Below are positions 1-8,506 of a stretch of DNA of 64,000 nucleotides, in pieces (position 1 is the first letter of the stretch; each line of letters starts with the position of its first letter). The stretch comes from an uncultured Burkholderiales bacterium (lineage in GTDB: Bacteria; Pseudomonadota; Gammaproteobacteria; Burkholderiales; Burkholderiaceae_C). Where the stretch lies: NCBI GenBank assembly GCA_945952065.1, contig CAMFGY010000007.1, forward strand, positions 1-64,000, written 5' to 3'. Both the position numbers and the translations under genes were made by a program. The notes under the pieces are model-generated. The model ran no database searches. It was not told the origin of the DNA and saw only the letters and a list, made by a program, of their open reading frames with translations.

Positions 1-80
1 CCGGCGAAGTCACCATGACCGGCGAAGGCAAAGCCTTGCTCAGCGACCCCAAGGTGCGGGCGGCGTATTTGGGCGAGTGA
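1..80 (+). CDS. Branched-chain amino acid ABC transporter ATP-binding protein, C-terminal end only (LivF-like)
   Basis: The window opens inside a plus-strand reading frame. Its last 25 codons end in KVRAAYLGE followed by TGA at 78-80. The pattern GxGxALLxDPxVRxAYLGE is the usual C-terminus of LivF/LivG ATPases, which energise import of branched-chain amino acids and related compounds. Only the tail is visible, so the Walker motifs and the exact substrate cannot be judged. The call rests on a short but characteristic end and fits the correct stop codon. Confidence 0.6.
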   Translation, partial: GEVTMTGEGKALLSDPKVRAAYLGE

Positions 81-99
81 GTTCAGTGTTTCCAGGACA

Positions 100-132
100 G
101 GGGCGCACTTCAGCCAGGCTGGCGTTCGCCCC
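100..132. terminator. Hairpin between convergent genes
   Basis: GGGGCG (100-105) and CGCCCC (127-132) form the outer stem, and CAGCC/GGCTG nests inside. It lies between the end of the LivF-like gene and the convergent end of the SYLF gene. There is no clear T-run on either side, so it may be a weak bidirectional terminator or only a structured spacer. Confidence 0.35.
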
Positions 133-140
133 TGCAGCAA

Positions 141-710
141 TCACTTCTTCTTGTAGTTGAACTTCTGCCCGCTGATGGTGGCTTCGTACATCAAGCCCCC
201 ATGCGGCAGTGTGAAGATGGCCATGCCGTGTTTGTAGGCTCCCACCGACTTGGCGTGGCTTCGATCGCCACTGATTTGTGCCGATGAGCCGGTGGTGGTG
301 GCTTTGGCGCCTGCCCCTGCGGTGATGGCGACGGCTGAGGCTTCGGCCCCGAATTCAAACTCACCCTTGGTGAAGGTCTTCAGGGCGGCTGCGTCTTCGA
401 AATAGATGATTTGGCTGAAGCCCTGTCCACCTAACTGAAATCCTACGCTGACTTGTGTCATCGAGGTATTGCCGATGTACTTGCCTTGCTCGTAGACCCG
501 GCCTTTGCCGTAGGCGCCGCCGATGCCAATGCCGCCCTTGCCAATGGTGGGAAAGACGGCGTAGCCATAGGCGGTCTCGGCGATCTTGCCGCTTTCTTCC
601 GCTTTGGCGAAGGCCTTGATGGTGTTTTGATAGTTGTCGGCCCAGCTTGGCATGGCCGTCAAGCTCAATGCCAGCAGACCCAGGGTGCTGAGAAAGTTCC
701 GTTTCTTCAT
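141..710 (-). CDS. Secreted SYLF (Ysc84-type) lipid-binding domain protein
   Basis: 189 residues. An N-terminal signal peptide (MKKRNFLSTLGLLALSLTA, cut after about residue 24, PSWA) precedes a glycine-rich SYLF domain with the features YGYAVFPTIGKGGIGIGG and VSVGFQLGGQ, filling residues 35-185. SYLF proteins bind phosphoinositides in eukaryotes. In bacteria they are exported, envelope-associated proteins of unclear role. The start at MKKRN is chosen over an upstream ATG at 740 because AAGGA lies six bases before it and the signal peptide then begins properly. The gene is divergent from edd and probably monocistronic. The family assignment is firm and the function is not known. Confidence 0.85.
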   Translation of the reverse strand: MKKRNFLSTLGLLALSLTAMPSWADNYQNTIKAFAKAEESGKIAETAYGYAVFPTIGKGGIGIGGAYGKGRVYEQGKYIGNTSMTQVSVGFQLGGQGFSQIIYFEDAAALKTFTKGEFEFGAEASAVAITAGAGAKATTTGSSAQISGDRSHAKSVGAYKHGMAIFTLPHGGLMYEATISGQKFNYKKK

Positions 711-931
711 CGGGATTCCTTGTTGTTGAGAGATAGGCATTGCAAGGCCTCAGGGCGTTTCAGTGACTTTAATCCGATTCATCCAGCCAACGGTGACAAG
801 CTGTATCTGCTGCGCAGCGTACAAGTTAGGGCTTGTGCCAGGTGACAAATCACGCTTCGACCCCCACTGCATGTAACAGCGCTGTACCCGGATTTGGTGT
901 GCAAAGGGTGTGCTTGTCGCAGGGGATCGTG

Positions 932-945
932 TAATATGGTTACCA
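932..945 (+). promoter_or_regulatory. Candidate -10 and operator of edd-eda
   Basis: A TAATAT element (932-937) abuts the dyad TGGTtACCA (937-945) just upstream of edd. Such a dyad over the start of transcription would suit repression by a LacI/GntR- or HexR-type sugar regulator, but no regulator gene is adjacent and no good -35 is seen at 17 bases. Only the 9-base dyad is observed; the role is inferred. Confidence 0.35.
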
Positions 946-978
946 ATTTTCACCATGCCGAGTTACACGGCCGTGCGT

Positions 979-2796
979 ATGAACAAAACCCTTCTTGCCG
1001 TTACCGAGCGCATTCGCCAGCGCAGCGCCTCGACCCGAGGTGACTATTTGCAGCGACTTGAGCGCATGGGCGGACGAAAGCGGGGCGTCGAACGCATGGG
1101 CTGTGCCAATGTGGCGCATGCGGTGGCGGCCATGCCGGCCAATGACAAGCTGCGCATCGTGGCCGAGAAGGCGCCGCACTTGGCCATCATCACCGCCTAC
1201 AACGATATGTTGTCGGCGCATCAGCCCTACGAAGCCTATCCAGCGCTGATCCGCGATGAAGCCCAGAAGCAGGGCGCCACGGTGCAAGTGGCGGGTGGTG
1301 TGCCAGCCATGTGCGACGGTGTGACCCAAGGCCTGCCAGGCATGGAGCTGAGCTTGTTCTCGCGCGACAACATCGCCATGAGCACCGCTATTGGTCTGAG
1401 CCACGATGTGTTCGACGCGGCGTTGCTGCTGGGCATTTGCGACAAGATCGTGCCGGGCTTGTTGATCGGGGCCTTGCACTTTGGCCATCTGCCTTGCGTG
1501 TTTGTGCCGGCCGGCCCGATGAGCAGCGGTTTGCCGAACAACGAAAAAGCCAAGGTGCGTGAGTTGTTCGCCCAAGGCAAGGTGGGGCGCGAGGAGTTGC
1601 TCAAGGCGGAGTCGGCGGCCTACCACGGCGCCGGCACCTGCACCTTCTATGGCACGGCCAATAGCAATCAGATGCTGCTGGAGGCGATGGGCTTGCATGT
1701 GCCGGGCGCGGCTTTTGTTCATCCACATGAGCCCTTGCGCGAGGCCCTGACCCGGGAGGCGGTGCGCAATGCCTTGGCCATCACGCACAAGGCGCGTTAC
1801 ACGCCGATCGGTCGTCTGGTCGATGAGCGGTGCATCGTCAATGCCATGGTGGCTTTGTTGGCCACGGGGGGATCGACCAACCACCTGATCCACTGGGTGG
1901 CGGTGGCCCGAGCCGCCGGTATCTTGATCGACTGGACCGATTTCTCTGAACTGTCCAGCGTCGTGCCCTTGCTGAGTCGTGTCTACCCGAACGGTTCCGC
2001 CGATGTGAATCAGTTCCAAGCTGCCGGCGGCCCGGCCTTTGTGATCCGCGAGTTGTTGGACGCCGGCCTGATGCATGCGGACGTCTTGAGCGTGGCCGGC
2101 GATTCACTGCGGCCCTTCGGTCGTTTGCCCACCTTGGGCGAGGCGGGCTCGGTGCAGTGGCAAGACCTGCCCCCCGAGAGTGGCGATGAGACCGTGGTGC
2201 GCAAGGCCGCAACTCCGTTCAGCACCAGCGGCGGCTTGAAGCTCTTGGATGGCAATCTGGGACGCGCCGTCATCAAGACTTCTGCCGTGCCGGAAGACCG
2301 GCACATCGTCGAAGCCCCGGCGCGCATCTTCAGCGACCAGGAGTCCATGCTGGCGGCCTTCAAGGCCGGTGAATTGGAGCGTGATGTCGTGGTGGTGGTG
2401 CGCTTCCAAGGGCCGCAGGCCAATGGCATGCCCGAGTTGCACAAGCTCACGCCACCGCTGGCGGTCTTGCAGGGCAAGGGCTACAAGGTCGCGCTGGTGA
2501 CCGATGGCCGCATGAGTGGCGCTTCGGGCAAGGTGCCCGCCGCCATCCATGTGTCGCCTGAGGCTTTGGCGGGTGGTCCGCTGGCCAAGCTGCGCGATGG
2601 CGATATCGTGCGCATGGATGCCGTCAGCGGCGAACTCTTGGCCCTGGTGCCCGCCGAAGAATGGGCAGCGCGCGAGTTGGCGCAGATCAGTCCTGAGCAG
2701 GTGGATGAGAACGGTCACGGCCTGGGCCGCGATCTGTTTGCCGGCCTGCGCCGCAATGTGAAGAGCGCCGAAGAGGGCGCGGTCAGCTGGCTCTGA
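979..2796 (+). CDS. edd: Phosphogluconate dehydratase (Entner-Doudoroff)
   Basis: 605 residues, close to the E. coli enzyme (603). It dehydrates 6-phosphogluconate to 2-keto-3-deoxy-6-phosphogluconate (KDPG) in the cytoplasm and carries an iron-sulfur cluster. IlvD/Edd family signatures are present: [11 protein letters not shown] near residues 108-118, CDKIVPG at 154-160, ATGGSTNH in the middle, and [14 protein letters not shown] near the C-terminus. The start at [12 protein letters not shown] matches the family N-terminus. An in-frame ATG at 955 would add eight residues and cannot be excluded, and neither has a strong ribosome site. Eda follows 62 bases later, so the two form a standard ED operon. 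Direct family match, high certainty. Confidence 0.97.
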   Translation: MNKTLLAVTERIRQRSASTRGDYLQRLERMGGRKRGVERMGCANVAHAVAAMPANDKLRIVAEKAPHLAIITAYNDMLSAHQPYEAYPALIRDEAQKQGATVQVAGGVPAMCDGVTQGLPGMELSLFSRDNIAMSTAIGLSHDVFDAALLLGICDKIVPGLLIGALHFGHLPCVFVPAGPMSSGLPNNEKAKVRELFAQGKVGREELLKAESAAYHGAGTCTFYGTANSNQMLLEAMGLHVPGAAFVHPHEPLREALTREAVRNALAITHKARYTPIGRLVDERCIVNAMVALLATGGSTNHLIHWVAVARAAGILIDWTDFSELSSVVPLLSRVYPNGSADVNQFQAAGGPAFVIRELLDAGLMHADVLSVAGDSLRPFGRLPTLGEAGSVQWQDLPPESGDETVVRKAATPFSTSGGLKLLDGNLGRAVIKTSAVPEDRHIVEAPARIFSDQESMLAAFKAGELERDVVVVVRFQGPQANGMPELHKLTPPLAVLQGKGYKVALVTDGRMSGASGKVPAAIHVSPEALAGGPLAKLRDGDIVRMDAVSGELLALVPAEEWAARELAQISPEQVDENGHGLGRDLFAGLRRNVKSAEEGAVSWL

Positions 2797-2858
2797 TCGA
2801 GTTGCAGCACCCGCACCCACGTTCCAGCGAACCCAGAACACAGCAAAGAACCCCAGTC

Positions 2859-3494
2859 ATGAGCATCAGCAACACCCTCAGCCTCGCCAGCCACGGCCCC
2901 GTCATTCCCGTCATCGTTATTCAACGCCTGGAAGATGCGGTGCCGCTGGCGCAAGCCTTGGTGGCCGGCGGGGTGCGGGTGCTGGAAGTGACCCTGCGCA
3001 CCGCTTGCGCACTGCAGGCCATGGAGGCGATGGCGCGGGCCGTGCCCGAAGCCATTGTGGGTGCAGGCACCTTGCGCAGCGCCGCCGATGTGCTGGCCGC
3101 CAAAAATGCCGGATGCCAGTTTGGGGTGAGCCCGGGTTTCACCGAGGCGGTCGGCGCGGCCTGCCAAGAACATGGTTTGCCACTGTTGCCGGGCGTGTCG
3201 ACCGCCAGCGAAGTGATGCAGGCCAATGCCGCGGGCTACAGCTTTTTGAAGCTCTTCCCGGCCGTGGCGGTGGGTGGTGTGAATCTGCTCAAGGCCTTGA
3301 GTGGGCCTTTTCCGGACGTGGCTTTTTGCCCCACCGGGGGCATCAGCCTGGAGACGGCACCTCAGTTCTTGAAGCTGCCGAATGTGAAGGTCTGCGGGGG
3401 CTCTTGGTTGACGCCACAAGAGGCGGTGGACGCCAAAGATTGGGCACGCATCACTCGTTTGGCGGCAGAGGCGGCGGCAATTCCGCGCCCTTAA
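2859..3494 (+). CDS. eda: KDPG aldolase (2-keto-3-deoxy-6-phosphogluconate aldolase)
   Basis: 211 residues. It cleaves KDPG to pyruvate and glyceraldehyde 3-phosphate and completes the Entner-Doudoroff route started by the preceding gene. The class I aldolase core is clear: RVLEVTLRT with the catalytic Glu at 43, the Schiff-base Lys131 in FLKLFPA, and the phosphate-binding FCPTGGIS and CGGSWLTP loops. The start at MSISNT is preferred over an upstream in-frame ATG at 2802, because the intervening residues are low-complexity and the shorter form matches the E. coli length of 213. Confidence 0.97.
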   Translation: MSISNTLSLASHGPVIPVIVIQRLEDAVPLAQALVAGGVRVLEVTLRTACALQAMEAMARAVPEAIVGAGTLRSAADVLAAKNAGCQFGVSPGFTEAVGAACQEHGLPLLPGVSTASEVMQANAAGYSFLKLFPAVAVGGVNLLKALSGPFPDVAFCPTGGISLETAPQFLKLPNVKVCGGSWLTPQEAVDAKDWARITRLAAEAAAIPRP

Positions 3495-3498
3495 AAAG

Positions 3499-3520
3499 AG
3501 CGCAGGCGCTACGTTTCAAT
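3499..3520 (+). terminator. Possible edd-eda terminator
   Basis: A compact dyad AGCGC-AG-GCGCT (3499-3510) directly follows the eda stop. A T-containing stretch (ACGTTTCAATTT) comes after it, and the neighbouring gene converges from the other side. The loop of two bases and the broken T-run make it a weak candidate. Confidence 0.35.
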
Positions 3521-3521
3521 T

Positions 3522-3968
3522 TCAGTCTTTGCCAAGCTCGCGTGTCTCGATGACACGCAGCCCTTGCTGGGCCAGCCATGCCAGGCCTTCATCCAAATTG
3601 GCGCTGAGTTGATACTGGGTCAATTTTCCGGCCCGCTCAGCCAGCGACTTGACCATGGCTTCATGAAACTGAGTGGGTAAGACATCGGTGACTGCTGCCA
3701 TGCCATGGCGCACTCCGTCTTCGAAAAACGCCCACCATGCCGCCAAGGCCTCGGGTGTGCCACCCTCCCATTCGCGGGCGTCGCTGAGCAGGCCCCAGCC
3801 CTGAGGCTGTCCGGTGGGCTGCAAGGCGCGTTCGGCCCAGAGGGCTTGCGCTTGGCGGTGCAGATGAAACGAGGCTTGTTCGTTCCACGTGCCTTTGTAG
3901 CAGGCCATCAAGATATCGCCTTGCCAATGCAGGCTGAATTCGCCGTGTTGAGACCAATCCATTGTCAT
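3522..3968 (-). CDS. Conserved protein of unknown function
   Basis: 148 residues, no signal peptide or membrane segment, rich in Trp (for example HWQGD, GTWNEQ, AWWAFFEDG). A GGAG sits eight bases before the ATG at 3968, supporting that start. The pattern of a short beta-rich N-terminus followed by helices recalls STAS/SpoIIAA-like folds, but I do not recognise a defined family and make no functional call. It lies 21 bases downstream of the DsbA/FrnE-like gene on the same strand and is probably co-transcribed with it, at the far end of the putrescine operon. Confidence 0.7.
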   Translation of the reverse strand: MTMDWSQHGEFSLHWQGDILMACYKGTWNEQASFHLHRQAQALWAERALQPTGQPQGWGLLSDAREWEGGTPEALAAWWAFFEDGVRHGMAAVTDVLPTQFHEAMVKSLAERAGKLTQYQLSANLDEGLAWLAQQGLRVIETRELGKD

Positions 3969-3989
3969 GCTTTGGCTCCGCGCTAGGAC

Positions 3990-4628
3990 TCAAGCCGCTG
4001 CGGCGATCTGCCTCAGCGCTTGTTCAAAGACTTCGGGCGGCTGGCCACCCGAAATCAAATGGCGTTGGTTGATGATGATGGCCGGCACCGACTGAATCCC
4101 CTGGGCTTGCCAAAATTGCTCGGCCTGGCGCACCTCGGCGGCATACTGATCGCTGTTCAAGACGGCGGTTGCCGCCGCAACATCCAAGCCCACCGTGGCC
4201 GCCGCTTGAAGCAAAACTTCCTGCGAGCCTGGGTTGAGCCCATCGGTGAAATAGGCCTTCAAGAGGGCAAGCTTCAAGTCGCGCTGGTGGTGGCCGCCTT
4301 GCAGTTCCGCCCAATGCAGTAGCCGATGGGCGTCAAAGGTGTTGTAGATGCGGTCGCGCGCACCCTTGGTGAAGCTGAAACCCAACTCGGCGCCGCGCTG
4401 GCGAATGGCCTCGCGGGTCTGCTCCAGCTGCGCCGGCGAGGCGCCATATTTGCGCGCCAAATGGGCGTTGATCTCTTCGCCCTCAGGCGCCATTTGAGGG
4501 TTCAACTCAAACGGTTGGAAGTGCAGCTCAACTTGGAGTTCAGGCAGTCGCTGCAAAGCGAGTTCAAGAGACTTGATCCCGATGGCGCACCATGGGCAGG
4601 AAACATCTGAAACGAAATCGATACGCAT
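3990..4628 (-). CDS. DsbA-family oxidoreductase, FrnE-like
   Basis: 212 residues with a thioredoxin-like fold. The N-terminal strand leads straight into a CPWC active site at residues 11-14 (VSDVSCPWC), a helical insertion follows, and a cis-proline loop SVPAIIIN sits in the C-terminal half. FrnE-type proteins are cytoplasmic thiol-disulfide oxidoreductases or isomerases related to 2-hydroxychromene-2-carboxylate isomerase. No signal peptide is seen, which agrees with a cytoplasmic role. The start at MRIDFVS is preferred because the upstream in-frame extension is not family-like. It lies 41 bases after the aldehyde dehydrogenase stop and may read through from the polyamine operon. The substrate is unknown. 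Confidence 0.88.
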   Translation of the reverse strand: MRIDFVSDVSCPWCAIGIKSLELALQRLPELQVELHFQPFELNPQMAPEGEEINAHLARKYGASPAQLEQTREAIRQRGAELGFSFTKGARDRIYNTFDAHRLLHWAELQGGHHQRDLKLALLKAYFTDGLNPGSQEVLLQAAATVGLDVAAATAVLNSDQYAAEVRQAEQFWQAQGIQSVPAIIINQRHLISGGQPPEVFEQALRQIAAAA

Positions 4629-4669
4629 GGGCGAGACTCTAGCCGAGTCTGTGGCCCTTGCCACCTGTC

Positions 4670-6178
4670 TCAGCCTGGGTTGATGCGCAACCAGGTGGTT
4701 TTCAACTCGGTGTATTTGTCGAAGGCGTGCAGCGATTTGTCGCGCCCATTGCCGCTTTGCTTGTAACCGCCAAAGGGCACGGTGATGTCGTCTTCGTCGT
4801 ATTGATTCACATGGACCGTGCCGGCACGCAGGGCGCGCGCCACGCGGTGGGCGCGGTCAATGTGCTGGCTCCAGACGCTGGCCTGCAATCCGTAAGGGCT
4901 GTCGTTGGCGATGCGCACCGCTTCGGCTTCGTCCTTGAAGCGCAGCACGCTCATCACCGGGCCAAAGATCTCTTCCCGGGCGATCTTCATTTGCGGGGTG
5001 ACCCCGTCAAAAATGGTGGGCTGCACAAAGTAGCCACCGCTGTCGGTGCGGGCCTGCACGCCGCCGGCGGCGGCGCGGGCCCCTTCGCTGCGGCCCGATT
5101 CGATATAGCCCATCACCGTGCCAAGTTGAGTCTGGTCCACCAGGGCCCCCATCACGGTGGTGGGGTCCAGCGGGTCGCCCGCTTGGTAGCGCGGCGCTTC
5201 AGCGCTCAGCAGTTCGACAAATTCGTCGGCAATGCTTTCATGCACCAAGACCCTGGAAGGCGCATTGCAGGATTCGCCTTGATTGAAAAACATGCTGCCG
5301 GCCACGGTCTGCGCGGCGCGCTTCAGGTCTTCAAAGTCTGGGAACACCAAGAAGGCGGATTTACCGCCCAATTCGTTGTAGACCCGCTTGAGGTTGGAAC
5401 GCCCCGCATACTCCAGCATCTTGCGGCCCACACGGGTGGAGCCAGTGAAGCCGATGGCGTCCACGTCCATGTGCAGGGCCAAGGCTTCGCCGGCCTCATG
5501 GCCGAAGCCCGGCACCACATTGAAGACGCCTTCCGGAAGCCCGGCTTCAAGTGCCAATTCGGCCAACCGCAAGGCCGTCAGTGGTGACTTTTCGCTGGGC
5601 TTCAGCACCACCGAATTGCCCGCGGCCAGCGCCGGCCCGAGCTTCCAGGCCGCCATGATCATGGGGTAGTTCCAGGGCACGATGGCGCCAATCACGCCCA
5701 TCGGTTCGCGCTGGATCAGGGCCAAGGCATTGCGAGCGGTGGGGGCGATCTCGTCATAGACCTTGTCAATGGCCTCGGCATACCAGGCAATGCAGCGCGC
5801 GGTGGAGGGCACATCCACGCTCAGCGAGTACTGGATGGGCTTGCCCATGTCCAGAGTCTCCAGCAGGGCCAGCTCTTCCTTGGCTTGAAGAATCTTGTCG
5901 GAGAAGGCTTGCAACACGCGCTTGCGCTGTGCGGGCGAGCGGGCCGACCAGCGGCCGTCTTCAAATGCGGCCCGCGCGCTGACAACCGCTTGGTCGATGT
6001 CGGCGGCTTGGCCGCGTGACACCGGCCCCAGGGACTGCCCGTTCAGTGGCGAGACGCAGTCGAATTGCAGGCCTGCGACTGTGTCGACACGCCGCCCACC
6101 GATGAGGGGGCGGCCATCAATGCTGAGGTCCTGGGCACGGGCGTGCCAGTCGATGGCGGGGTTGCGGCTCTGACTCAT
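4670..6178 (-). CDS. puuC: Gamma-glutamyl-gamma-aminobutyraldehyde / 4-aminobutyraldehyde dehydrogenase (PuuC-like)
   Basis: 502 residues, a full-length NAD(P)-dependent aldehyde dehydrogenase. Catalytic Cys304 lies in NQGESCNAP, general-base Glu269 in YNELGGK, Asn170 in VPWNYP, and the nucleotide-binding FTGSTRVGR at 244-252. It should oxidise the aldehyde from gamma-glutamylputrescine (PuuB step), and perhaps the free aminobutyraldehyde made by the SpuC-like aminotransferase. It is the last catabolic gene of the minus-strand polyamine run, ten bases after the porin. The ALDH family is certain. The substrate is inferred from operon context, since the sequence alone cannot separate PuuC from other aminoaldehyde dehydrogenases. 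Confidence 0.88.
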   Translation of the reverse strand: MSQSRNPAIDWHARAQDLSIDGRPLIGGRRVDTVAGLQFDCVSPLNGQSLGPVSRGQAADIDQAVVSARAAFEDGRWSARSPAQRKRVLQAFSDKILQAKEELALLETLDMGKPIQYSLSVDVPSTARCIAWYAEAIDKVYDEIAPTARNALALIQREPMGVIGAIVPWNYPMIMAAWKLGPALAAGNSVVLKPSEKSPLTALRLAELALEAGLPEGVFNVVPGFGHEAGEALALHMDVDAIGFTGSTRVGRKMLEYAGRSNLKRVYNELGGKSAFLVFPDFEDLKRAAQTVAGSMFFNQGESCNAPSRVLVHESIADEFVELLSAEAPRYQAGDPLDPTTVMGALVDQTQLGTVMGYIESGRSEGARAAAGGVQARTDSGGYFVQPTIFDGVTPQMKIAREEIFGPVMSVLRFKDEAEAVRIANDSPYGLQASVWSQHIDRAHRVARALRAGTVHVNQYDEDDITVPFGGYKQSGNGRDKSLHAFDKYTELKTTWLRINPG

Positions 6179-6188
6179 GAGCTGATCC

Positions 6189-7580
6189 TCAGAAGCTGAC
6201 CACCATGGAGGTGCCCAGCATGTGGTTGTTCTTGCGCCAGCCCATATCGCTGCGGTTCAAGAACACCGCTTCGCTGGCGGCATCCAGTCGGTACTCCATC
6301 TTGAGCGTGGTGTATTGATTGAACAGGTAATTCAGGCCCAAGGTGAGCGCATAACGGTCAGCGCCCTTGGCCGCAGCTGTGGGATCAGGGTTGGCAGCAT
6401 CCCAAGTGAAACCATTGCCGCGGCCTAGGCCGTTGCGGTTGTCGTCGCTGCTATAGCCGAACAAGCCGCCGCCGTTTTTGCTATTGCTCAGGTAGTCAAA
6501 ACGAGCCACGGCTTCCCAACGAGGAATGAATTTGAAGGCCGCCAAGGTGGACAGGCCCCACCAGCTGGCATCACGCAACTGTCCATCGTCGTGAAAGATG
6601 GCGCTGCCTTTTTGACGACCCCAGCTGAGCTGGCCTTGCAGGGTCCAGTCGCCCCGGATGAAATAGGCATCGGCTTCGAGCAGGTCGACGCGGGTGTCGC
6701 GAGGCCTTTCGCCGGCCGCCAACAAAGCATCCGCAGCGTAGTTGTAGGCTTTGCCATGCAAGCCGGTAAAGCCAAAGCCCTGGAATTCGCCCTTGGCATA
6801 GTCCACACGATAGATCAGCGCAGGTTCGGTATTGCCGCTGGTCTTGCGGGCATTGTTGACATTGGCCAGACCGGCGCGAATCAGCCATTTGCCGCGGGTC
6901 AAGTCCAGCACGGCGCCGGTATAGGCCGTGGGCGCAGTGAAGTCGAACAAGAGGTTGTGGGTGATCATCTTGTTCAAAATGGGCAGGGTCATTTCGTAGC
7001 CGGTCCAGTCGGGGATTTGCCCCACCCAAAGCCGTGTTTGCAAATCACCCAAGGGGATGTTGACCGAGGCCTCGTGCACGATAGAACCACCGTTGAATAC
7101 GGCACCCGTGCTGCGTTCAGGCGCCAGGGTCAAACGCCACTTGGTGCCGCCGTCCATCTCTTTTTGGAAGTCGATCAAGGCCATGCCGAAATAGCCGTTG
7201 TCGTAGGCGTAGCCGTCTTTGTTGAGCAGTTGAAAACCTGCACTGTCTTGGGCGCGGTTGTAGATGAAGGTCGGGTCAATGAAGCCGCTGATCTTCAGAT
7301 TTTTGGTGCCCAAGGCTTCGGCGGCGTCTTCCAAGGCCTCGGTCTTGACCGCGATGCGGTTGAACTCTTGGGCCTGTTGGGGCGTCATGCCCCATTGGGC
7401 TTGGCTGGGGCTGGCCGACTTGGCTTCGGCAGCTTTGAGTTTTGCTTCCAGCTGAGAGACGCGCTCGCGCAAGGCGCGCAGCTCTTTCAACACTTCGTCA
7501 TTGCTTTGGGCCCGGGCGGTGCTGGGGAAGGCCGCGGCCAGAGCAATCGTCAGCGCGGCAAGCGTGAAGGCATGGTTCAA
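6189..7580 (-). CDS. Outer-membrane porin-like protein (DUF3138-like)
   Basis: About 463 residues. A signal peptide (NHAFTLAALTIALAAAFPS to ARAQ) is followed by a short coiled coil (LKELRALRERVSQLEAKLKA). The rest is rich in alternating aromatic strands and ends in Phe (MVVSF), as outer-membrane barrels do. The composition resembles the betaproteobacterial DUF3138 family. The start chosen is TTG at 7580, preceded five bases upstream by AGGAAGA. An ATG at 7652 overlaps the previous stop as ATGA, but would put a proline-rich 24-residue stretch before the signal peptide. It sits between the importer permease and the aldehyde dehydrogenase, so it may carry polyamines across the outer membrane. 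Confidence 0.82.
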   Translation of the reverse strand: MNHAFTLAALTIALAAAFPSTARAQSNDEVLKELRALRERVSQLEAKLKAAEAKSASPSQAQWGMTPQQAQEFNRIAVKTEALEDAAEALGTKNLKISGFIDPTFIYNRAQDSAGFQLLNKDGYAYDNGYFGMALIDFQKEMDGGTKWRLTLAPERSTGAVFNGGSIVHEASVNIPLGDLQTRLWVGQIPDWTGYEMTLPILNKMITHNLLFDFTAPTAYTGAVLDLTRGKWLIRAGLANVNNARKTSGNTEPALIYRVDYAKGEFQGFGFTGLHGKAYNYAADALLAAGERPRDTRVDLLEADAYFIRGDWTLQGQLSWGRQKGSAIFHDDGQLRDASWWGLSTLAAFKFIPRWEAVARFDYLSNSKNGGGLFGYSSDDNRNGLGRGNGFTWDAANPDPTAAAKGADRYALTLGLNYLFNQYTTLKMEYRLDAASEAVFLNRSDMGWRKNNHMLGTSMVVSF

Positions 7581-7648
7581 GATCGTCTTCCTTTGGTTGG
7601 TGCTGTTCAGGGCGGGGGGTGGTGGCGGGGCTTTCGGGGTCGTCTTAG

Positions 7649-8506
7649 TCATGGAGTCCCGCGCATGGCGGCTGCCATCTCGGCGCTGCGTCGACGCTCG
7701 GCCTTGGCAATCCAATAGCTGGCCAGCACCACGCCAATAGCGACGATGACGATGATGACGGTGGCCACCGCATTGATGCTGGGACTGACGCCCAAACGCG
7801 CCCGAGAAAAAATCACCAGCGGTAGCGTGGTGGAGCCCGGGCCGGACAAGAAGGCCGACAGCACCACATCGTCCAGCGAGAGCGAGAAGGTCAGCAGCCA
7901 TGCCGAGATCATGGACTGCGAGATCATCGGCAGGGTGACCAAATAAAACACCTGATGGGGCCGTGCGCCAAGATTCATCGCGGCCTCTTCCAGTTGCGGG
8001 CTCAGCTCACTCAGCCGGGCTTGAATCACCACGGTGGCATAGGCCATGCCCAGCAGTAAATGACCCAGCCAGATGGTCAGCATGCCGCGCTCCGGGAAGC
8101 CCAAGGCCCTTTGCAAAGACACCAGCATCAAGAGCAAGGACAAGCCGACGATCACCTCCGGCATCACCAGCGGCGCATTGATCATGCCGGCAAACAAGGT
8201 GCGGCCGCGGAATCGCTTGTACTTGACCAGCGCAAAGGCCGCAAAGCAGCCCAGCACCACCGAGGCAGTGGCGGTGGCCACGGCGATTTGCAGCGACAAC
8301 TTCAGGCCGTTCAGCAACTCGGTGTCGCTGAGCAGCGCGCTGTACCACTTGACGGTAAAGCCGCCCCAGACCGATGGCAGCTTGGAATCATTGAAGGAAT
8401 AGATGATCAGGGTCAGGATGGGCAGGTAGAGAAAGGCAAAGGCCAAGACCAGCCAAGTGATGCCAAACCAGCGGCTGCCCTTGGGGCCCAGCAAGGCGCG
8501 CTTCAT
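7649..8506 (-). CDS. potI: Putrescine ABC transporter inner-membrane permease (PotI-like)
   Basis: 285 residues with six predicted membrane helices, close to E. coli PotI (281). The EAA loop that contacts the ATPase is visible as EEAAMNLGARPHQVFYLVTLP-like sequence in the second half. With PotF, PotG and PotH-like partners it should form a binding-protein-dependent importer for putrescine or spermidine. The ATG at 8506 has GGAGG upstream and overlaps the end of the preceding permease gene by four bases (ATGA), which implies coupled translation. The permease family is certain. The polyamine substrate is inferred from the surrounding putrescine catabolic genes. Confidence 0.92.
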   Translation of the reverse strand: MKRALLGPKGSRWFGITWLVLAFAFLYLPILTLIIYSFNDSKLPSVWGGFTVKWYSALLSDTELLNGLKLSLQIAVATATASVVLGCFAAFALVKYKRFRGRTLFAGMINAPLVMPEVIVGLSLLLMLVSLQRALGFPERGMLTIWLGHLLLGMAYATVVIQARLSELSPQLEEAAMNLGARPHQVFYLVTLPMISQSMISAWLLTFSLSLDDVVLSAFLSGPGSTTLPLVIFSRARLGVSPSINAVATVIIVIVAIGVVLASYWIAKAERRRSAEMAAAMRGTP

